Assembly (NCBI GenBank): GCA_029203165.1
Contig: CP119308.1
Span: 1,364,001 to 1,428,000 of the forward strand
DNA: 64,000 nt
DNA from: Candidatus Microbacterium colombiense
GTDB taxonomy: Bacteria > Actinomycetota > Actinomycetes > Actinomycetales > Microbacteriaceae
Reading direction: 5' to 3'
Each line of letters opens with the position of its first letter. Position 1 is the stretch's first letter. The notes beneath the pieces are model-generated. The model ran no database searches and was not told the DNA's origin. It saw nothing but the letters and a program-made list of their open reading frames with translations. The position numbers and the translations under genes are program-made. Shown one piece after another: positions 1-8,704 of the stretch.

Positions 1-117
1 GACATCGCGAAGAACGATCATGTGTACGGACTGTCCTCGAACGTGACCGATTACCGCAGCGCGCAGGACTGGATCGACGAGCTCACCGCCAAGGTGCTCG
101 AGCCGCTCTCGAAGTGA
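1..117 (+). CDS. Ferric-siderophore ABC transporter substrate-binding protein, C-terminal end (partial)
   Basis: Only the last 38 codons are in the window, open from base 1 and ending in TGA at 115-117. The tail reads DIAKNDHVYGLSSNVTDY and continues to a helical end (WIDELTAKVLEPLSK). This is what the end of a FepB/FhuD-like periplasmic-binding fold looks like, where the final strand and helix report the ligand-processing lobe. Too little is present to identify the family alone; the call rests on the four downstream genes, which are a siderophore permease pair, a siderophore reductase and an ATPase. The stop overlaps the GTG start of the next gene (GTGA), so translation is probably coupled. 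In a Gram-positive cell it would be a membrane-anchored lipoprotein, but the signal peptide is outside the window. Confidence 0.6.
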   Translation, partial: DIAKNDHVYGLSSNVTDYRSAQDWIDELTAKVLEPLSK

Positions 118-1154
118 CAGTCATCGCCGCGGACGGACGACGGCGCACCCGTCGTCCGTCCGACGCGATCGTGCTGCCGATCGTCATCCTGCTGCTCCTC
201 GTGACCGTGGCGGTGAGCATCGCGGTGGGACCGCACACGCTGAGCCTCGACGAGCTCGTGGGGGCGCTCACCGCCCCGACCGGCACCGAGGCCGATCTGA
301 TCGTGCGCGACGTGCGCCTGCCGCGCACTTTCATCGGCATAGCGGCGGGGAGCGCCCTCGCGGTGGCCGGCGTGATCATGCAGACGCTGACCCGCAACCC
401 GCTTGCCGAACCCGGGCTCCTCGGTGTGAACGCGGGGGCGTCACTCGCCGTGGCCGTCGCGATCGTCGTGTTCGGGATCGGCGACTTCGCCTCGACGATG
501 TGGTTCGCCTTCGTCGGCGCCGCCGTCGCGAGCGCGGTCGTCGCGCTCATCGGCGGGGTGGGCCGTGGAGCCTCGATCGGGCGCCTGGCGCTCACCGGCG
601 TCGCGGTCGCCGCGGTGCTGTCGGCGGCGACCTCCGCGTTGAGCCTGATCGACCCCGCCTCCTATCAGGCCATGCGCCTCTGGAGTGCCGGGGCGCTGGG
701 CGGCCGGTCACTGGAGGCCGCCGTGCTCACACTCGCCGTCGTCGCCGCCGGGCTCGTGCTCGTCGTGCTGATCGCCCCCGGGATCGGCCTGCTCGCCCTC
801 GGTGAGGACACGGCACGGGCGCTCGGGGGGCGGGTCGGTGCTGTGCGCTTCGGCAGCTTCGTGGCCATCGCCGTGCTCTGCGGGGCAGCGACCGCCGCCG
901 CGGGCCCCATCGCCTTCGTCGGACTGCTCGTGCCACATGCGCTGCGCGCGATCTTCGGCCCCGACACCCGCCGTCTGCTGATCTACAGCGTGCTCACCGG
1001 CCCCATCCTGCTGCTGCTCGCCGATGTGCTGGGCGGCATCCTCATCGCTCCCCGTTCGATCCCCGTCGGCGTCGTCACCGCGTTCCTCGGCGCACCGCTG
1101 CTCGTCGCGCTCGTGCTGTCGCGCCGCGTACAAGCGGACGGAGCGCCATCGTGA
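114..1154 (+). CDS. FecCD-family iron-siderophore ABC transporter permease
   Basis: A 346-residue integral membrane protein with about nine to ten hydrophobic segments, the usual size for one half of a BtuCD/FecCD permease. Family landmarks are RDVRLPRTFIGIAAGSALAV followed by a QTLTRNPLAEP block and the PGLLGVNAG stretch, then the coupling region near residues 230-250 (LALGEDTARALGG) that contacts the ATPase, and AAGPIAFVGLLVPH. The GTG start at 114 overlaps the stop of the binding-protein gene by four bases and its own stop overlaps the next permease by four bases. It should form a heterodimeric channel with the next gene product and import a ferric siderophore. The siderophore itself cannot be told from the sequence. 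Confidence 0.9.
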   Translation: MTVIAADGRRRTRRPSDAIVLPIVILLLLVTVAVSIAVGPHTLSLDELVGALTAPTGTEADLIVRDVRLPRTFIGIAAGSALAVAGVIMQTLTRNPLAEPGLLGVNAGASLAVAVAIVVFGIGDFASTMWFAFVGAAVASAVVALIGGVGRGASIGRLALTGVAVAAVLSAATSALSLIDPASYQAMRLWSAGALGGRSLEAAVLTLAVVAAGLVLVVLIAPGIGLLALGEDTARALGGRVGAVRFGSFVAIAVLCGAATAAAGPIAFVGLLVPHALRAIFGPDTRRLLIYSVLTGPILLLLADVLGGILIAPRSIPVGVVTAFLGAPLLVALVLSRRVQADGAPS

Positions 1155-2185
1155 GCGCCTCGGTCGCCGCAGGATCCATCGCGTCGCCGCCCGCTGCGGT
1201 GCGGCGTCGGCGCCTCGTGATCTGGGTCGCCTCGGGGGTCCTCCTCTTCGCGCTCGGACTTGCGGGACTCACGCTCGGTGATGCCCCGATCTCGCCGGCG
1301 AACGCGTTGGCAGCCCTGTTCGGCGGAGGCGATGGCGGCACCCGGCTCATCGTGGTCGGGTGGCGGCTGCCCCGCGTCGTGCTGGGCGCGGTGATCGGGG
1401 CGATGCTCGCGCTCGCGGGCGCGCTGTTCCAGGTCGTGACGCGCAATCCGCTCGGCAGCCCCGACATCCTCGGCTTCTCCGCCGGCGCCTACACCGGCGC
1501 ACTGCTGGTGATGATCGGTGGCACGGTGAGCACCTTCGCCCTCTCCGCCGGCGCGATCGGCGGCGGCATCGCCTCCGCCGCCCTCGTGTTCGCCCTCGTG
1601 GCGTGGCGAGGGGCCACCGGCACGCGGCTGATCATCGTCGGGATCGCCCTGACCGCGATGCTGGGCGCCGTCAACACCATGATCGAGCTGGCCGCCGACG
1701 ATGTGGTGGCGCGCAGCGCCGCGATCTGGGGTGCGGGGTCGCTCAACGGCATCGATGGGCGATGGATGCCGGTTCTCGTCACCACCCTCGTGCTGGGTGC
1801 CGTGGCGACCGCGTGGCTCCGGCCGGCGCTGACGCTCTATGAACTCGGGGAGGACCGTGCGGCGTCGCTCGGCGTGCGCCCGGTGCGGCTGCGGATCGCT
1901 GCGATGGTGATCGGCGTGGTGCTGCTCGCGATCACGATCGCCGCGGCCGGTCCGATCGCGTTCGTCGCACTCGCGGCACCGCAGATCGCGCGTCGCCTCT
2001 GGCGCAGCGGCCCCATGCCCTTCGCGGCATCCGCCATGACCGGTGCGGTGCTGCTGGTGCTCAGCGACCTGCTCGCGATGCGGCTGTTCGCTCCCACCAT
2101 GCTCCCCACGGGTCTCGTCACGATCGGGATCGGTGGTCTCTACCTCGCCTGGATGCTGTCCGGGGCGAATCGAAGGAGGCGCTGA
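1151..2185 (+). CDS. FecCD-family iron-siderophore ABC transporter permease (second subunit)
   Basis: A 344-residue permease paralogous to the preceding gene. It has the same landmarks: RLPRVVLGAVIGAMLALAGA, QVVTRNPLGSPDILG, the ATPase-contact helix LYELGEDRAASLGV and AAGPIAFVALAAPQ. The N-terminal 16 residues are small and charged before the first membrane span at about residues 24-42 (VIWVASGVLLFALGLAG). The start is GTG, overlapping the upstream stop by four bases; the stop shares one base with the ATG of the reductase gene (TGATG). It is expected to pair with the preceding permease, as in FepD/FepG. Confidence 0.9.
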   Translation: MSASVAAGSIASPPAAVRRRRLVIWVASGVLLFALGLAGLTLGDAPISPANALAALFGGGDGGTRLIVVGWRLPRVVLGAVIGAMLALAGALFQVVTRNPLGSPDILGFSAGAYTGALLVMIGGTVSTFALSAGAIGGGIASAALVFALVAWRGATGTRLIIVGIALTAMLGAVNTMIELAADDVVARSAAIWGAGSLNGIDGRWMPVLVTTLVLGAVATAWLRPALTLYELGEDRAASLGVRPVRLRIAAMVIGVVLLAITIAAAGPIAFVALAAPQIARRLWRSGPMPFAASAMTGAVLLVLSDLLAMRLFAPTMLPTGLVTIGIGGLYLAWMLSGANRRRR

Positions 2186-3003
2186 TGCGCACTGACGTCC
2201 CCGTCTACACCGCTGAGGTCGCCGCGCGGCGCTCGGTGACCCCGAACATGGTGCGCATCACCCTGCGGGGCGCGCGGACCGCCGACGGCGAGCTGTTCGT
2301 CTCGTGCGGTCGACCTGACGAGTTCTTCGGGCTCTGGGTTCCGTCTGCCGAGGGCGGCGATGCCAAGCGGTACTACTCGGTGCGTGCCTGGAGACCGGAG
2401 CAGGACGAGCTCGACGTCGACTTCGTGATCCACGCCGCAGGTCCGGCCACCCGATGGGCCCGTGACGCGCGCGTGGGGGAGCGGGTGTCGTTCGATCTGC
2501 CCCGCGGACACTACGTGGTTCCGTCGCACGCGGAAAGGGTGCTGGTGGTCGGCGATGCCACGGCGCTGCCGGCGATCGGCCGGATCCTCGATGAGCGCCC
2601 GCCGGACGGGCCATCGGTGCACGCGATCCTCTCCGTGGACGACATCGCCGACAGGCAGGGCTTCCCGATCCGTGAGGGCGACGTGCTGCGGTGGGTCGCC
2701 GCGGACGCGATCCTCGTCGCCGTCGTGGAGGCCACGGCGGAGGCGATCCCGACCTATCTCTGGTTCTCCGGCGAGAGCTCGACCATGCGCGAGATCCGCC
2801 GTCACCTCCGGCACGAACTCGGCTGGCCGACGGCGCATTACATGACGATGGGGTACTGGCGCCGCGATGCGGAGCGCTGGAACGAGAAGTTCGACCGGGA
2901 GGCCGCGTTGCCCGACCAATTGGCCGCGATCTGGGAGAACGGCGAAGACGACGAGACCCAGCGCGACCTGGCCGATGCGCTGTTGTCGAGGTACGGACTG
3001 TGA
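2185..3003 (+). CDS. Siderophore-interacting protein (FAD-dependent ferric-siderophore reductase)
   Basis: A 272-residue cytoplasmic flavoprotein of the SIP/ViuB family. The N-terminal FAD-binding half (about 1-115) carries the KRYYSVRAW motif near residue 67, matching the R-x-Y-T/S flavin-binding signature, and GPATRWARDARVGERV. The C-terminal NAD(P)H-binding half (about 120-265) has VLVVGDATALPAIGRIL and the ending motif YWRRDAERWNEKFDREA. These enzymes reduce Fe(III) in the imported siderophore so iron can be released. The gene sits between the permease and ATPase genes with one-base and four-base overlaps, so uptake and release are made from one transcript. The ferric substrate is not determined. 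Confidence 0.9.
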   Translation: MRTDVPVYTAEVAARRSVTPNMVRITLRGARTADGELFVSCGRPDEFFGLWVPSAEGGDAKRYYSVRAWRPEQDELDVDFVIHAAGPATRWARDARVGERVSFDLPRGHYVVPSHAERVLVVGDATALPAIGRILDERPPDGPSVHAILSVDDIADRQGFPIREGDVLRWVAADAILVAVVEATAEAIPTYLWFSGESSTMREIRRHLRHELGWPTAHYMTMGYWRRDAERWNEKFDREAALPDQLAAIWENGEDDETQRDLADALLSRYGL

Positions 3004-3788
3004 GTCAGGCGACGTTCGACATCCGTGGGCTCTCCGCCGGCTATCCTCACGGACGCCCGATCTCGGAGGATCTCGATCTCACGATCGACCGCGGATCCTT
3101 CGTCGCGATCATCGGTCCGAACGCGTGCGGCAAGTCGACGCTGCTGCGGACGATCGCGCGGCTGCTTCCCGCGCTCGCCGGTTCCGTGCTGCTCGACGGC
3201 CGCGACATCCGGACCAGGGGTGGGAAGGAGCTCGCACGCGAACTAGGGCTCCTGAGCCAGTCGGCCGAGGCGCCCGACGGCATGCGCGTGGCCGACCTCG
3301 TCGCGCGGGGTCGGTACCCGCATCGCCGCGCCTTCACGGCCTGGAGCGCCGACGACGAGCGAGCGGTCCGCGAGGCGATGGAGCGGACGTCGGTGCTCGA
3401 GCTGGCCGAACGGCCGGTCGACGAGCTGTCGGGCGGGCAGCGTCAACGGGTGTGGCTGGCGATGGCGCTCGCGCAGGAGACCTCCGTGCTGCTGTTGGAT
3501 GAGCCCACGACCTTCCTCGACATCACCCATCAGCTCGACATGCTCGATCTGTTCCGCGACATCAACCGCGAGCAGGGGACGACCGTCGTCGCCGTGCTGC
3601 ACGACCTGAATCAGGCGGCGCGCTACGCCGACCGCATCGTCGCCATGCGCGACGGCGAGATCGTGCGCACGGGCACGCCGCAGGAGGTGCTCACGCCCGA
3701 GGTGATGGCCCGCGTGTTCGACCTCGATTGCGTCATCATCGCCGATCCGGAGACACAGACGCCGATGGTCGTGCCACGTCGGCGCTAG
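3000..3788 (+). CDS. Siderophore ABC transporter ATP-binding protein (FepC-like)
   Basis: The GTG at 3000 (overlapping the upstream stop by four bases) gives a 262-residue ABC ATPase of normal FepC length; a longer upstream reading would run through the reductase gene. Walker A is GPNACGKST (39-47), the signature is LSGGQRQR, Walker B is VLLLDEPT, and the H-loop is VLHDLNQAARYAD, all intact. The N in NACGKS is common in FepC-type ATPases. This is the last gene of the uptake operon. Transcription probably ends in the 81-bp gap before the next gene, though no strong terminator hairpin was seen there. A DtxR/IdeR-controlled promoter would be expected upstream of the window. Confidence 0.92.
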   Translation: MSQATFDIRGLSAGYPHGRPISEDLDLTIDRGSFVAIIGPNACGKSTLLRTIARLLPALAGSVLLDGRDIRTRGGKELARELGLLSQSAEAPDGMRVADLVARGRYPHRRAFTAWSADDERAVREAMERTSVLELAERPVDELSGGQRQRVWLAMALAQETSVLLLDEPTTFLDITHQLDMLDLFRDINREQGTTVVAVLHDLNQAARYADRIVAMRDGEIVRTGTPQEVLTPEVMARVFDLDCVIIADPETQTPMVVPRRR

Positions 3789-3869
3789 CGACGGGGAGGG
3801 AATGACCCTCGGATTTCGGCCGTGCGACCAATATGCTGGCCGCAACGTCCCCCGCTGAGAGGAACCTCT

Positions 3870-5213
3870 GTGGATATCGCGCTGTTCGTGATCGAGTTGC
3901 TGGTCGTCCTCGGGTGCATCGTGATGGGTACACGGTCGAGCGGCGTGGGCCTGGGACTGTGGGGCGGGACGGGCGTCGCGATCCTGGTGTTCGTCTTCGG
4001 GCTCGCTCCCGGATCGCCTCCGGTGGACGCGCTGCTCATCGTGCTGTCGGTCGTGCTGGCGGCATCCATGATGCAATCCGCGGGCGGCATCGACTGGATG
4101 GTGTCGGTCGCCGCGAAGCTGATCGCGCGCAATCCGAAGCAGATCACACTCGTCGCCCCACTGGTGTCGTTCCTGTTCTCGGTGGGGGCGGGAACGTCGA
4201 ACATCCTTTACCCGCTGCTCCCCGTCATCCAGGACCTCTCCTACCGCAACGGGATCCGACCCTCCCGTCCGCTCTCCCTCTCGGTCGTCGCGACCGGCGT
4301 TGCCCTCGCGTGCAGTCCGGTCTCGGCCGCGATGGCCGCGATGGTCACTCTCACCGACACGGCCCCCTGGGACTTCGAGCTCGTCGACATCCTCAAGGTC
4401 ACGATTCCGGCGGCGATCGTGGGCATCGTCGTCTCGAGCTTCTTCGTCAACAGACTCGGCAAGGACCTCGCCGACGACCCCGACGTGCAGGCACGCATCG
4501 CGCGCGGCGAGCTCGCACCGCCCCGCGCGGATGCCGCCGAGATCAAGGCCGACGTCACCGTGACCCCCGCCGGACGCAACGCCGCCGTGATCTTCCTGCT
4601 CGGTGTCGCGGCGATCGTGGTGTTCGGTCTCTTCAAGGGGATCCGCCCCTCGGATGCCGCCGGTGACCCCGTCGCGATGACGCCGATCATCGAGATCGTG
4701 ATGTTCCTCGTCGGAACTCTCATCCTCGTCGTGTCGCGCCCGAAGGTCGGCGAGATCCCGACCATGACGGTCTTCAAGGCCGGCATGGTCTCGGCGATCG
4801 CGCTGTTCGGACTCGCCTGGCTCACCGACACGTTCCTCACGGCGCACTCGGAACTGATCTCCAGCAGCGTCGGCGGATGGGTGAGCGCGGCGCCCTGGAT
4901 CTTCGCACTCGGCGTCTTCCTCGTGTGCGTGCTGACCACGAGCCAGTCCACGGCGACACGGACCATCGTGCCGATCGGACTCGCCGCCGGCATCCCGCTC
5001 GGGCTGCTCAGCGGAATGTGGGCCGGGGCGTTCGCCGGCATCTACCTGCTGCCGACCAACGGTTCCCAGATCGCGGCGGCCAACTTCGACACCTCGGGCA
5101 CGACGAAGCTCGGCACGAAGCTCGTCGACCACTCGTTCTTCGTTCCCACGCTCATCCTCGCGGCCACCACGATCGCCTTCGGTGCCCTGTTCGGCGTGCT
5201 CTGGGGCGGATGA
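3870..5213 (+). CDS. DcuA/DcuB-type C4-dicarboxylate transporter
   Basis: The GTG at 3870 with GAGAGGA seven bases upstream gives a 447-residue protein, close to DcuA/B length; a reading from 3822 would lack a ribosome site. The first ~35 residues (DIALFVIELLVVLGCI) form the first membrane span, and about ten to twelve spans follow. Family landmarks are the AASMMQSAGGIDWMV block, KQITLVAPLVSFLFSVGAGT, RPSRPLSLSVVATG and the late LPTNGSQIAAANFD loop. Dcu carriers exchange or take up fumarate, malate, succinate or aspartate and are best known from anaerobes. Here the neighbours do not reveal the job; uptake of C4 acids or aspartate is the simplest reading. An AATATGCT sequence at 3831-3838 may be part of a promoter. 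Confidence 0.85.
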   Translation: MDIALFVIELLVVLGCIVMGTRSSGVGLGLWGGTGVAILVFVFGLAPGSPPVDALLIVLSVVLAASMMQSAGGIDWMVSVAAKLIARNPKQITLVAPLVSFLFSVGAGTSNILYPLLPVIQDLSYRNGIRPSRPLSLSVVATGVALACSPVSAAMAAMVTLTDTAPWDFELVDILKVTIPAAIVGIVVSSFFVNRLGKDLADDPDVQARIARGELAPPRADAAEIKADVTVTPAGRNAAVIFLLGVAAIVVFGLFKGIRPSDAAGDPVAMTPIIEIVMFLVGTLILVVSRPKVGEIPTMTVFKAGMVSAIALFGLAWLTDTFLTAHSELISSSVGGWVSAAPWIFALGVFLVCVLTTSQSTATRTIVPIGLAAGIPLGLLSGMWAGAFAGIYLLPTNGSQIAAANFDTSGTTKLGTKLVDHSFFVPTLILAATTIAFGALFGVLWGG

Positions 5214-5225
5214 CCCGGTCGGGGC

Positions 5226-6314
5226 TCAGAGCGCGCGGTACAGATCCCACGAGCGGCGGCAGGCCGCAGCGATGTCGCGTACATGCGCAGGATCCTCGGC
5301 GATCCACCCGGTGCCCGGGCGATGCAACTCATCGACCGCCGCCTCGCCGAGCAGATACTCGCGCAGGAATTCTGCCTGCACCGCGTCTACCGTGAGCGCG
5401 GCGTCTGCGGCATCGGCGGCCGACTCGCGGAACCGGCGGCCGGCGGCGAGGATCTCCTGGCTGCCGAGGTAGGGCTTGTTCAGGGCGACGTCGTCGGGGC
5501 GCTCGACCCGGAACCCCGCACGGTGCGCCTCCGCCAGTGCGCGGGCGCGCTCGGGATCCATGGTGGGCGGGTCTGCGGGATCGCGCTCGTCACCGCGGGC
5601 GTCGCCGCGGTTCGAGAGGGCGACGACACCGGGCAGGCGGTCCTTCTCCTCTCGCGGCACGTTCACCGCGCCGTCGCGCGTGGTCGTCGTGTTCATGGTG
5701 TCGTGGAACGAGAGCCGCGTGAATCGGCCCCCCGTGCGCAGCTTCTCGGCGAGGAACCTCTCGGTCAGTTCGTCTCTGGTCCGTTCGTACACACCGAGCC
5801 CGCGCTCGCCGACCTCGACGAACGTGCGCACCAGGAGATCGCGCTCCGCATCGGTGGCCGGGACCTGGAGGATCGGGAAGAACGAGAACGTCACCGGACG
5901 GATCGCGTCCACGCCGGAGAGATCGACCTTCTGCCACGCGCCGGCCGTCCGGGTCCGTTCGATCGCGGCGCCGAGGTCGGCGGCGATGTCGACGGGACGT
6001 GCACGGTTGGGATCGCGCACCAGCCGCGGATGGGGGTTCAGCACCGCCACGATGCGCGGATCGGTGCGTGCCCACACCCGCACGATCGCATCGGTGGCGA
6101 CATCCGTGAAGTCGTACTGGAGCCGGCGTGTGAGCGCAGGGGAGAGGAACGGCACGAGCTCCTCGGGGATGCGCGCGCCCGCATGCGGACAGCTCACCAG
6201 CACATCGGCCTCGGCGATCGCCTGGTCGAGCGTGCGGGTGTCGCTGTCGGCGTACACGGTGATCTCCTCCGCGGAGAACGTGTGCCCTGCGGGGATGAGA
6301 TCGAGATCGCTCAT
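5226..6314 (-). CDS. N-formylglutamate amidohydrolase-like protein
   Basis: A 362-residue soluble protein resembling the FGase family (N-formylglutamate deformylase). Visible family features are VLVSCPHAGARIPEELVPFL near residues 38-57 (metal-binding His), DFTDVATDAIVRVWARTDPR, NPHPRLVRDPNRARPVDI, and LSFHDTMNTTTTRDG with a second histidine. The family hydrolyses N-formyl-glutamate and related N-formyl or N-carbamoyl acids in histidine breakdown. No hut genes are seen here, so the substrate is open. It is convergent with the C4-dicarboxylate carrier (12-bp gap) and 48 bp downstream of the 6363-7082 gene, with which it may be co-transcribed. Family recognition is moderate. Confidence 0.6.
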   Translation of the reverse strand: MSDLDLIPAGHTFSAEEITVYADSDTRTLDQAIAEADVLVSCPHAGARIPEELVPFLSPALTRRLQYDFTDVATDAIVRVWARTDPRIVAVLNPHPRLVRDPNRARPVDIAADLGAAIERTRTAGAWQKVDLSGVDAIRPVTFSFFPILQVPATDAERDLLVRTFVEVGERGLGVYERTRDELTERFLAEKLRTGGRFTRLSFHDTMNTTTTRDGAVNVPREEKDRLPGVVALSNRGDARGDERDPADPPTMDPERARALAEAHRAGFRVERPDDVALNKPYLGSQEILAAGRRFRESAADAADAALTVDAVQAEFLREYLLGEAAVDELHRPGTGWIAEDPAHVRDIAAACRRSWDLYRAL

Positions 6315-6362
6315 GCGCTCATGGTAGCCGCGCGGGCGATACCCGGCGCGGAGATCTCGGCG

Positions 6363-7082
6363 TCAGGAACCGGCGAGTGCGCTCTCGACGCCCGTGATGC
6401 GGGCCTGATCGTCGAAGCGGAAGGTCGCGGAACCGGACGCGTCGACGACCGTCGCGCCGCTGAACGACTCATCGGTCCAGGTCAGGGTCCATCCGGCGAG
6501 TCGTGCGAGATCCCAGACGGCTGTGCGCGCATCGCTCAACGACGTGGCCGCGAGGGTGCGGGGCAGAGCGATCACGGCGTCGGCGACCGTGAGGGGAGCC
6601 AGCGGCGCATCGAGCAGGAACACCGCGCGGGTGCCGCCACCGACCGGGGCCGAGTAGTACGGAGCCCGTCCGGTCAGCTCGACCGCGACACCCCCCACGA
6701 CGTGCGCGGCCTGGGCGATCCAGTCCTCGTCGGCGGACGCCTCAGCCGGGAACGGGACCTCGGATGCCGTGAGCTCCGCGATCCCGTGCTCGGTGCCGTA
6801 GGCGCGCAGCTGTGCCGCGATGCCCTGAGCGTCGCCCTGGGGATGCGCCCAGGCCCACAGCATCGACCGGGGGCCCGGCGCGATGGTGGCGATCAGGTGA
6901 GCCCTGGTCACCAACTGACGGGAGGGATCGGCGTTCGCCGTGAAGGTCAGGGTGCCTGCGGCCATGTCGGCATCCCAGCGGTGCTCACCGAGTGCATCGG
7001 CAGCGGCCGACAGGGCGTCCTGGCGGAGCGCGGTGAACAGGGCGGCACGGTCGGCGAGGGGCTGGAGCGCGGCGAAGGTCAT
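6363..7082 (-). CDS. Conserved protein resembling the DUF6882 family
   Basis: A 239-residue acidic, alanine-rich soluble protein with no signal peptide or membrane span. It has two similar halves of alternating strands and helices: HRWDADMAAGTLTFT and SMLWAWAHPQGDA early, then VPFPAEASADEDWIAQAAHV. This W-D-...-G-x-L-x-F pattern followed by WAWA resembles DUF6882, a family of unknown function in actinobacteria. No catalytic motif is evident. The start ATG at 7082 is 48 bp after the stop of the aldolase gene upstream. Function unknown. Confidence 0.6.
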   Translation of the reverse strand: MTFAALQPLADRAALFTALRQDALSAAADALGEHRWDADMAAGTLTFTANADPSRQLVTRAHLIATIAPGPRSMLWAWAHPQGDAQGIAAQLRAYGTEHGIAELTASEVPFPAEASADEDWIAQAAHVVGGVAVELTGRAPYYSAPVGGGTRAVFLLDAPLAPLTVADAVIALPRTLAATSLSDARTAVWDLARLAGWTLTWTDESFSGATVVDASGSATFRFDDQARITGVESALAGS

Positions 7083-7130
7083 GAGGACAGTCTTGCCCGG
7101 CTAGCTATGAATCCGCCAGAGTCTGATGGG

Positions 7131-7931
7131 TCAGTAGCTGGCACGCTGGGTGGGATCGGCGGTGATGAAGCGGGTGGCGAGCGCCTCGGATGCTCGGGCG
7201 AGGAGAGCGACATCGGCTCCGACCGCGACGAAGTCCGCCCCGGCCGCGATGTAGGCGTCGGCCGCGACCGGATCGAAGGCGTTGACGCCCACGGGCTTGC
7301 CGGCGGCGTGGACGGCGGCGAAGACCCGCTCGACGGCCGCGACGACGTCAGGGTGCGTCTGCCGGCCGAGCAGCCCCATCGACGCGGACAGGTCGGAGGG
7401 CCCGACGAACACCGCGTCCACCCCGTCCACCGCGGCGATCTCGGCCGCGGCATCCACACCGGCCGCCGTCTCGATCTGCACGGTCAGCGAAGTGTGCGCC
7501 GCGGAGTCCTGCAGGTAGTCCTCGACGCGATTCCAGCGCGCACTGCGAGCCAGAGCACTGCCGACTCCGCGTACGCCCGCGGGCGGGTACCGGGTGGAGG
7601 CGACGGCGGTCCGTGCCTGCTCGGCGGACGAGACCATCGGAACGATGAGGTTCTGCGCCCCGAGGTCGAGCACCTGCTTGATCGCGACGGTGTCGTCGGA
7701 GGCGACTCGCACGAGCGGTGTGATCGGATACGCCGCGACGGTCTGCAGCTGCACCAGCACCGTCTCCAGGGTGTTCGCGGAGTGCTCCATGTCGATGAGC
7801 AGCCAGTCGAGTCCGGAGCCGGCGGCCACCTCGGTCACGAGCGGGCTGCCGGAGCACGCCCACATGCCGGCCAGCGCGCGGTCCGACGAGGCCAGCTGCT
7901 CGCGGAAGGAGGGGGCTAGATGAAGCGACAT
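7131..7931 (-). CDS. hpaI: 4-Hydroxy-2-oxoheptane-1,7-dioate aldolase (HpcH/HpaI family)
   Basis: The ATG at 7931, inside the end of hpaH (16-bp overlap), gives 266 residues beginning MSLHLAPSFREQL, the usual HpaI length; the longer reading to 8162 runs out of frame through hpaH. It is a class II pyruvate aldolase of the HpcH/HpaI fold: LIDMEHSANT (catalytic region), VQIETAAGV with the metal-ligand Glu, and VFVGPSDLSASMG with the metal-ligand Asp. It splits 4-hydroxy-2-oxoheptanedioate into pyruvate and succinate semialdehyde, the last step of homoprotocatechuate meta-cleavage. Substrate assignment rests on the hpaH-hpaD-hpaE neighbours. Confidence 0.88.
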   Translation of the reverse strand: MSLHLAPSFREQLASSDRALAGMWACSGSPLVTEVAAGSGLDWLLIDMEHSANTLETVLVQLQTVAAYPITPLVRVASDDTVAIKQVLDLGAQNLIVPMVSSAEQARTAVASTRYPPAGVRGVGSALARSARWNRVEDYLQDSAAHTSLTVQIETAAGVDAAAEIAAVDGVDAVFVGPSDLSASMGLLGRQTHPDVVAAVERVFAAVHAAGKPVGVNAFDPVAADAYIAAGADFVAVGADVALLARASEALATRFITADPTQRASY

Positions 7932-8704
7932 GCGATGAGTCCCATCGGTCCGTAGTCGCACAGCACCTCGTCGCCGCGCGACACCCACATCGGGCGTGTG
8001 AACGATCCTGCCAGGATGATCTCCCCGGCCTCCAGACGCGCGCCGTGCTGATGGAACTTGTTCGCGAGCCAGGCCACGCCCGTGGCCGGGTGGCCGAGCA
8101 CTCCGGCGGCGACGCCGGTCTCCTCGATCTCGCCGTTGCGCGAGAGCACACCGGGCACCCACCGCAGGTCGATCTCGTCCGGACGTCTGTGCACATCGCC
8201 GAGGACCATGGCGCCGTAGGCGGCGTTGTCGCTGATGGTGTCGACGATCGTGCGGCCCTCCAGCTCGATGTGCGAGTTGAGCACCTCGAGGGCGGGGACG
8301 GCGTAGTCGATCGACGCGAGCGCATCGTCGAGGGTGCAGTCGGGGCCCTCGAGCGGATGCTTCAGCACGAACGCCAGTTCGACCTCGATGCGCACGTTCG
8401 AGAAGTGATCCACGGGGATCTCCGCGCCCGAGCGGTACACGGTGTCGTCGAACATGACACCGTAGTCGGGTTCGGTGATGCCGGTCGCCTGCTGCATCGC
8501 CTTGGAGGTCAGCCCGATCTTGCGCCCCACGAGCGTGCGGCCGTCGGCGATCTGGGTGTCACGCCAGACGCCTTGGATGGCGTACGAGTCCTCGACCGTC
8601 GCCTCCGGGTACCGCGCGGTGATGCGGGGGATCACCGCGTGGTCGCGATCGGCCTCGGCGAGCTCGGCGGCGATCTCCGCGATGACGCCTGCTGACAGCG
8701 TCAC
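7916..8704 (-). CDS. hpaH: 2-Oxo-hept-4-ene-1,7-dioate hydratase
   Basis: A 262-residue member of the hydratase branch of the fumarylacetoacetate-hydrolase superfamily (HpaH/MhpD/XylJ), at normal length. Features include YAIQGVWRDTQIADGRTLVG, GRKIGLTSKAMQQATGI, DYGVMFDDTVYRSGAEIP, the metal-ligand RIEVELAFVLKHPL block and ATGVAWLANKFHQHGARL near the C-terminus. It hydrates 2-oxohept-4-ene-1,7-dioate to the substrate of HpaI. Its stop overlaps the hpaI start by 16 bp and its start overlaps the end of hpaD by 4 bp, so the three should be translationally coupled. This frame is intact, although the genes just upstream are not. Confidence 0.9.
   Translation of the reverse strand: MTLSAGVIAEIAAELAEADRDHAVIPRITARYPEATVEDSYAIQGVWRDTQIADGRTLVGRKIGLTSKAMQQATGITEPDYGVMFDDTVYRSGAEIPVDHFSNVRIEVELAFVLKHPLEGPDCTLDDALASIDYAVPALEVLNSHIELEGRTIVDTISDNAAYGAMVLGDVHRRPDEIDLRWVPGVLSRNGEIEETGVAAGVLGHPATGVAWLANKFHQHGARLEAGEIILAGSFTRPMWVSRGDEVLCDYGPMGLIACRFI

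Noticed and set aside
5283..7919. An 878-codon plus-strand open frame
   Set aside because: It lies opposite three well-supported minus-strand genes, is rich in Arg/Gly/His/Asp repeats without any domain, and is the usual antisense shadow of high-GC coding DNA.
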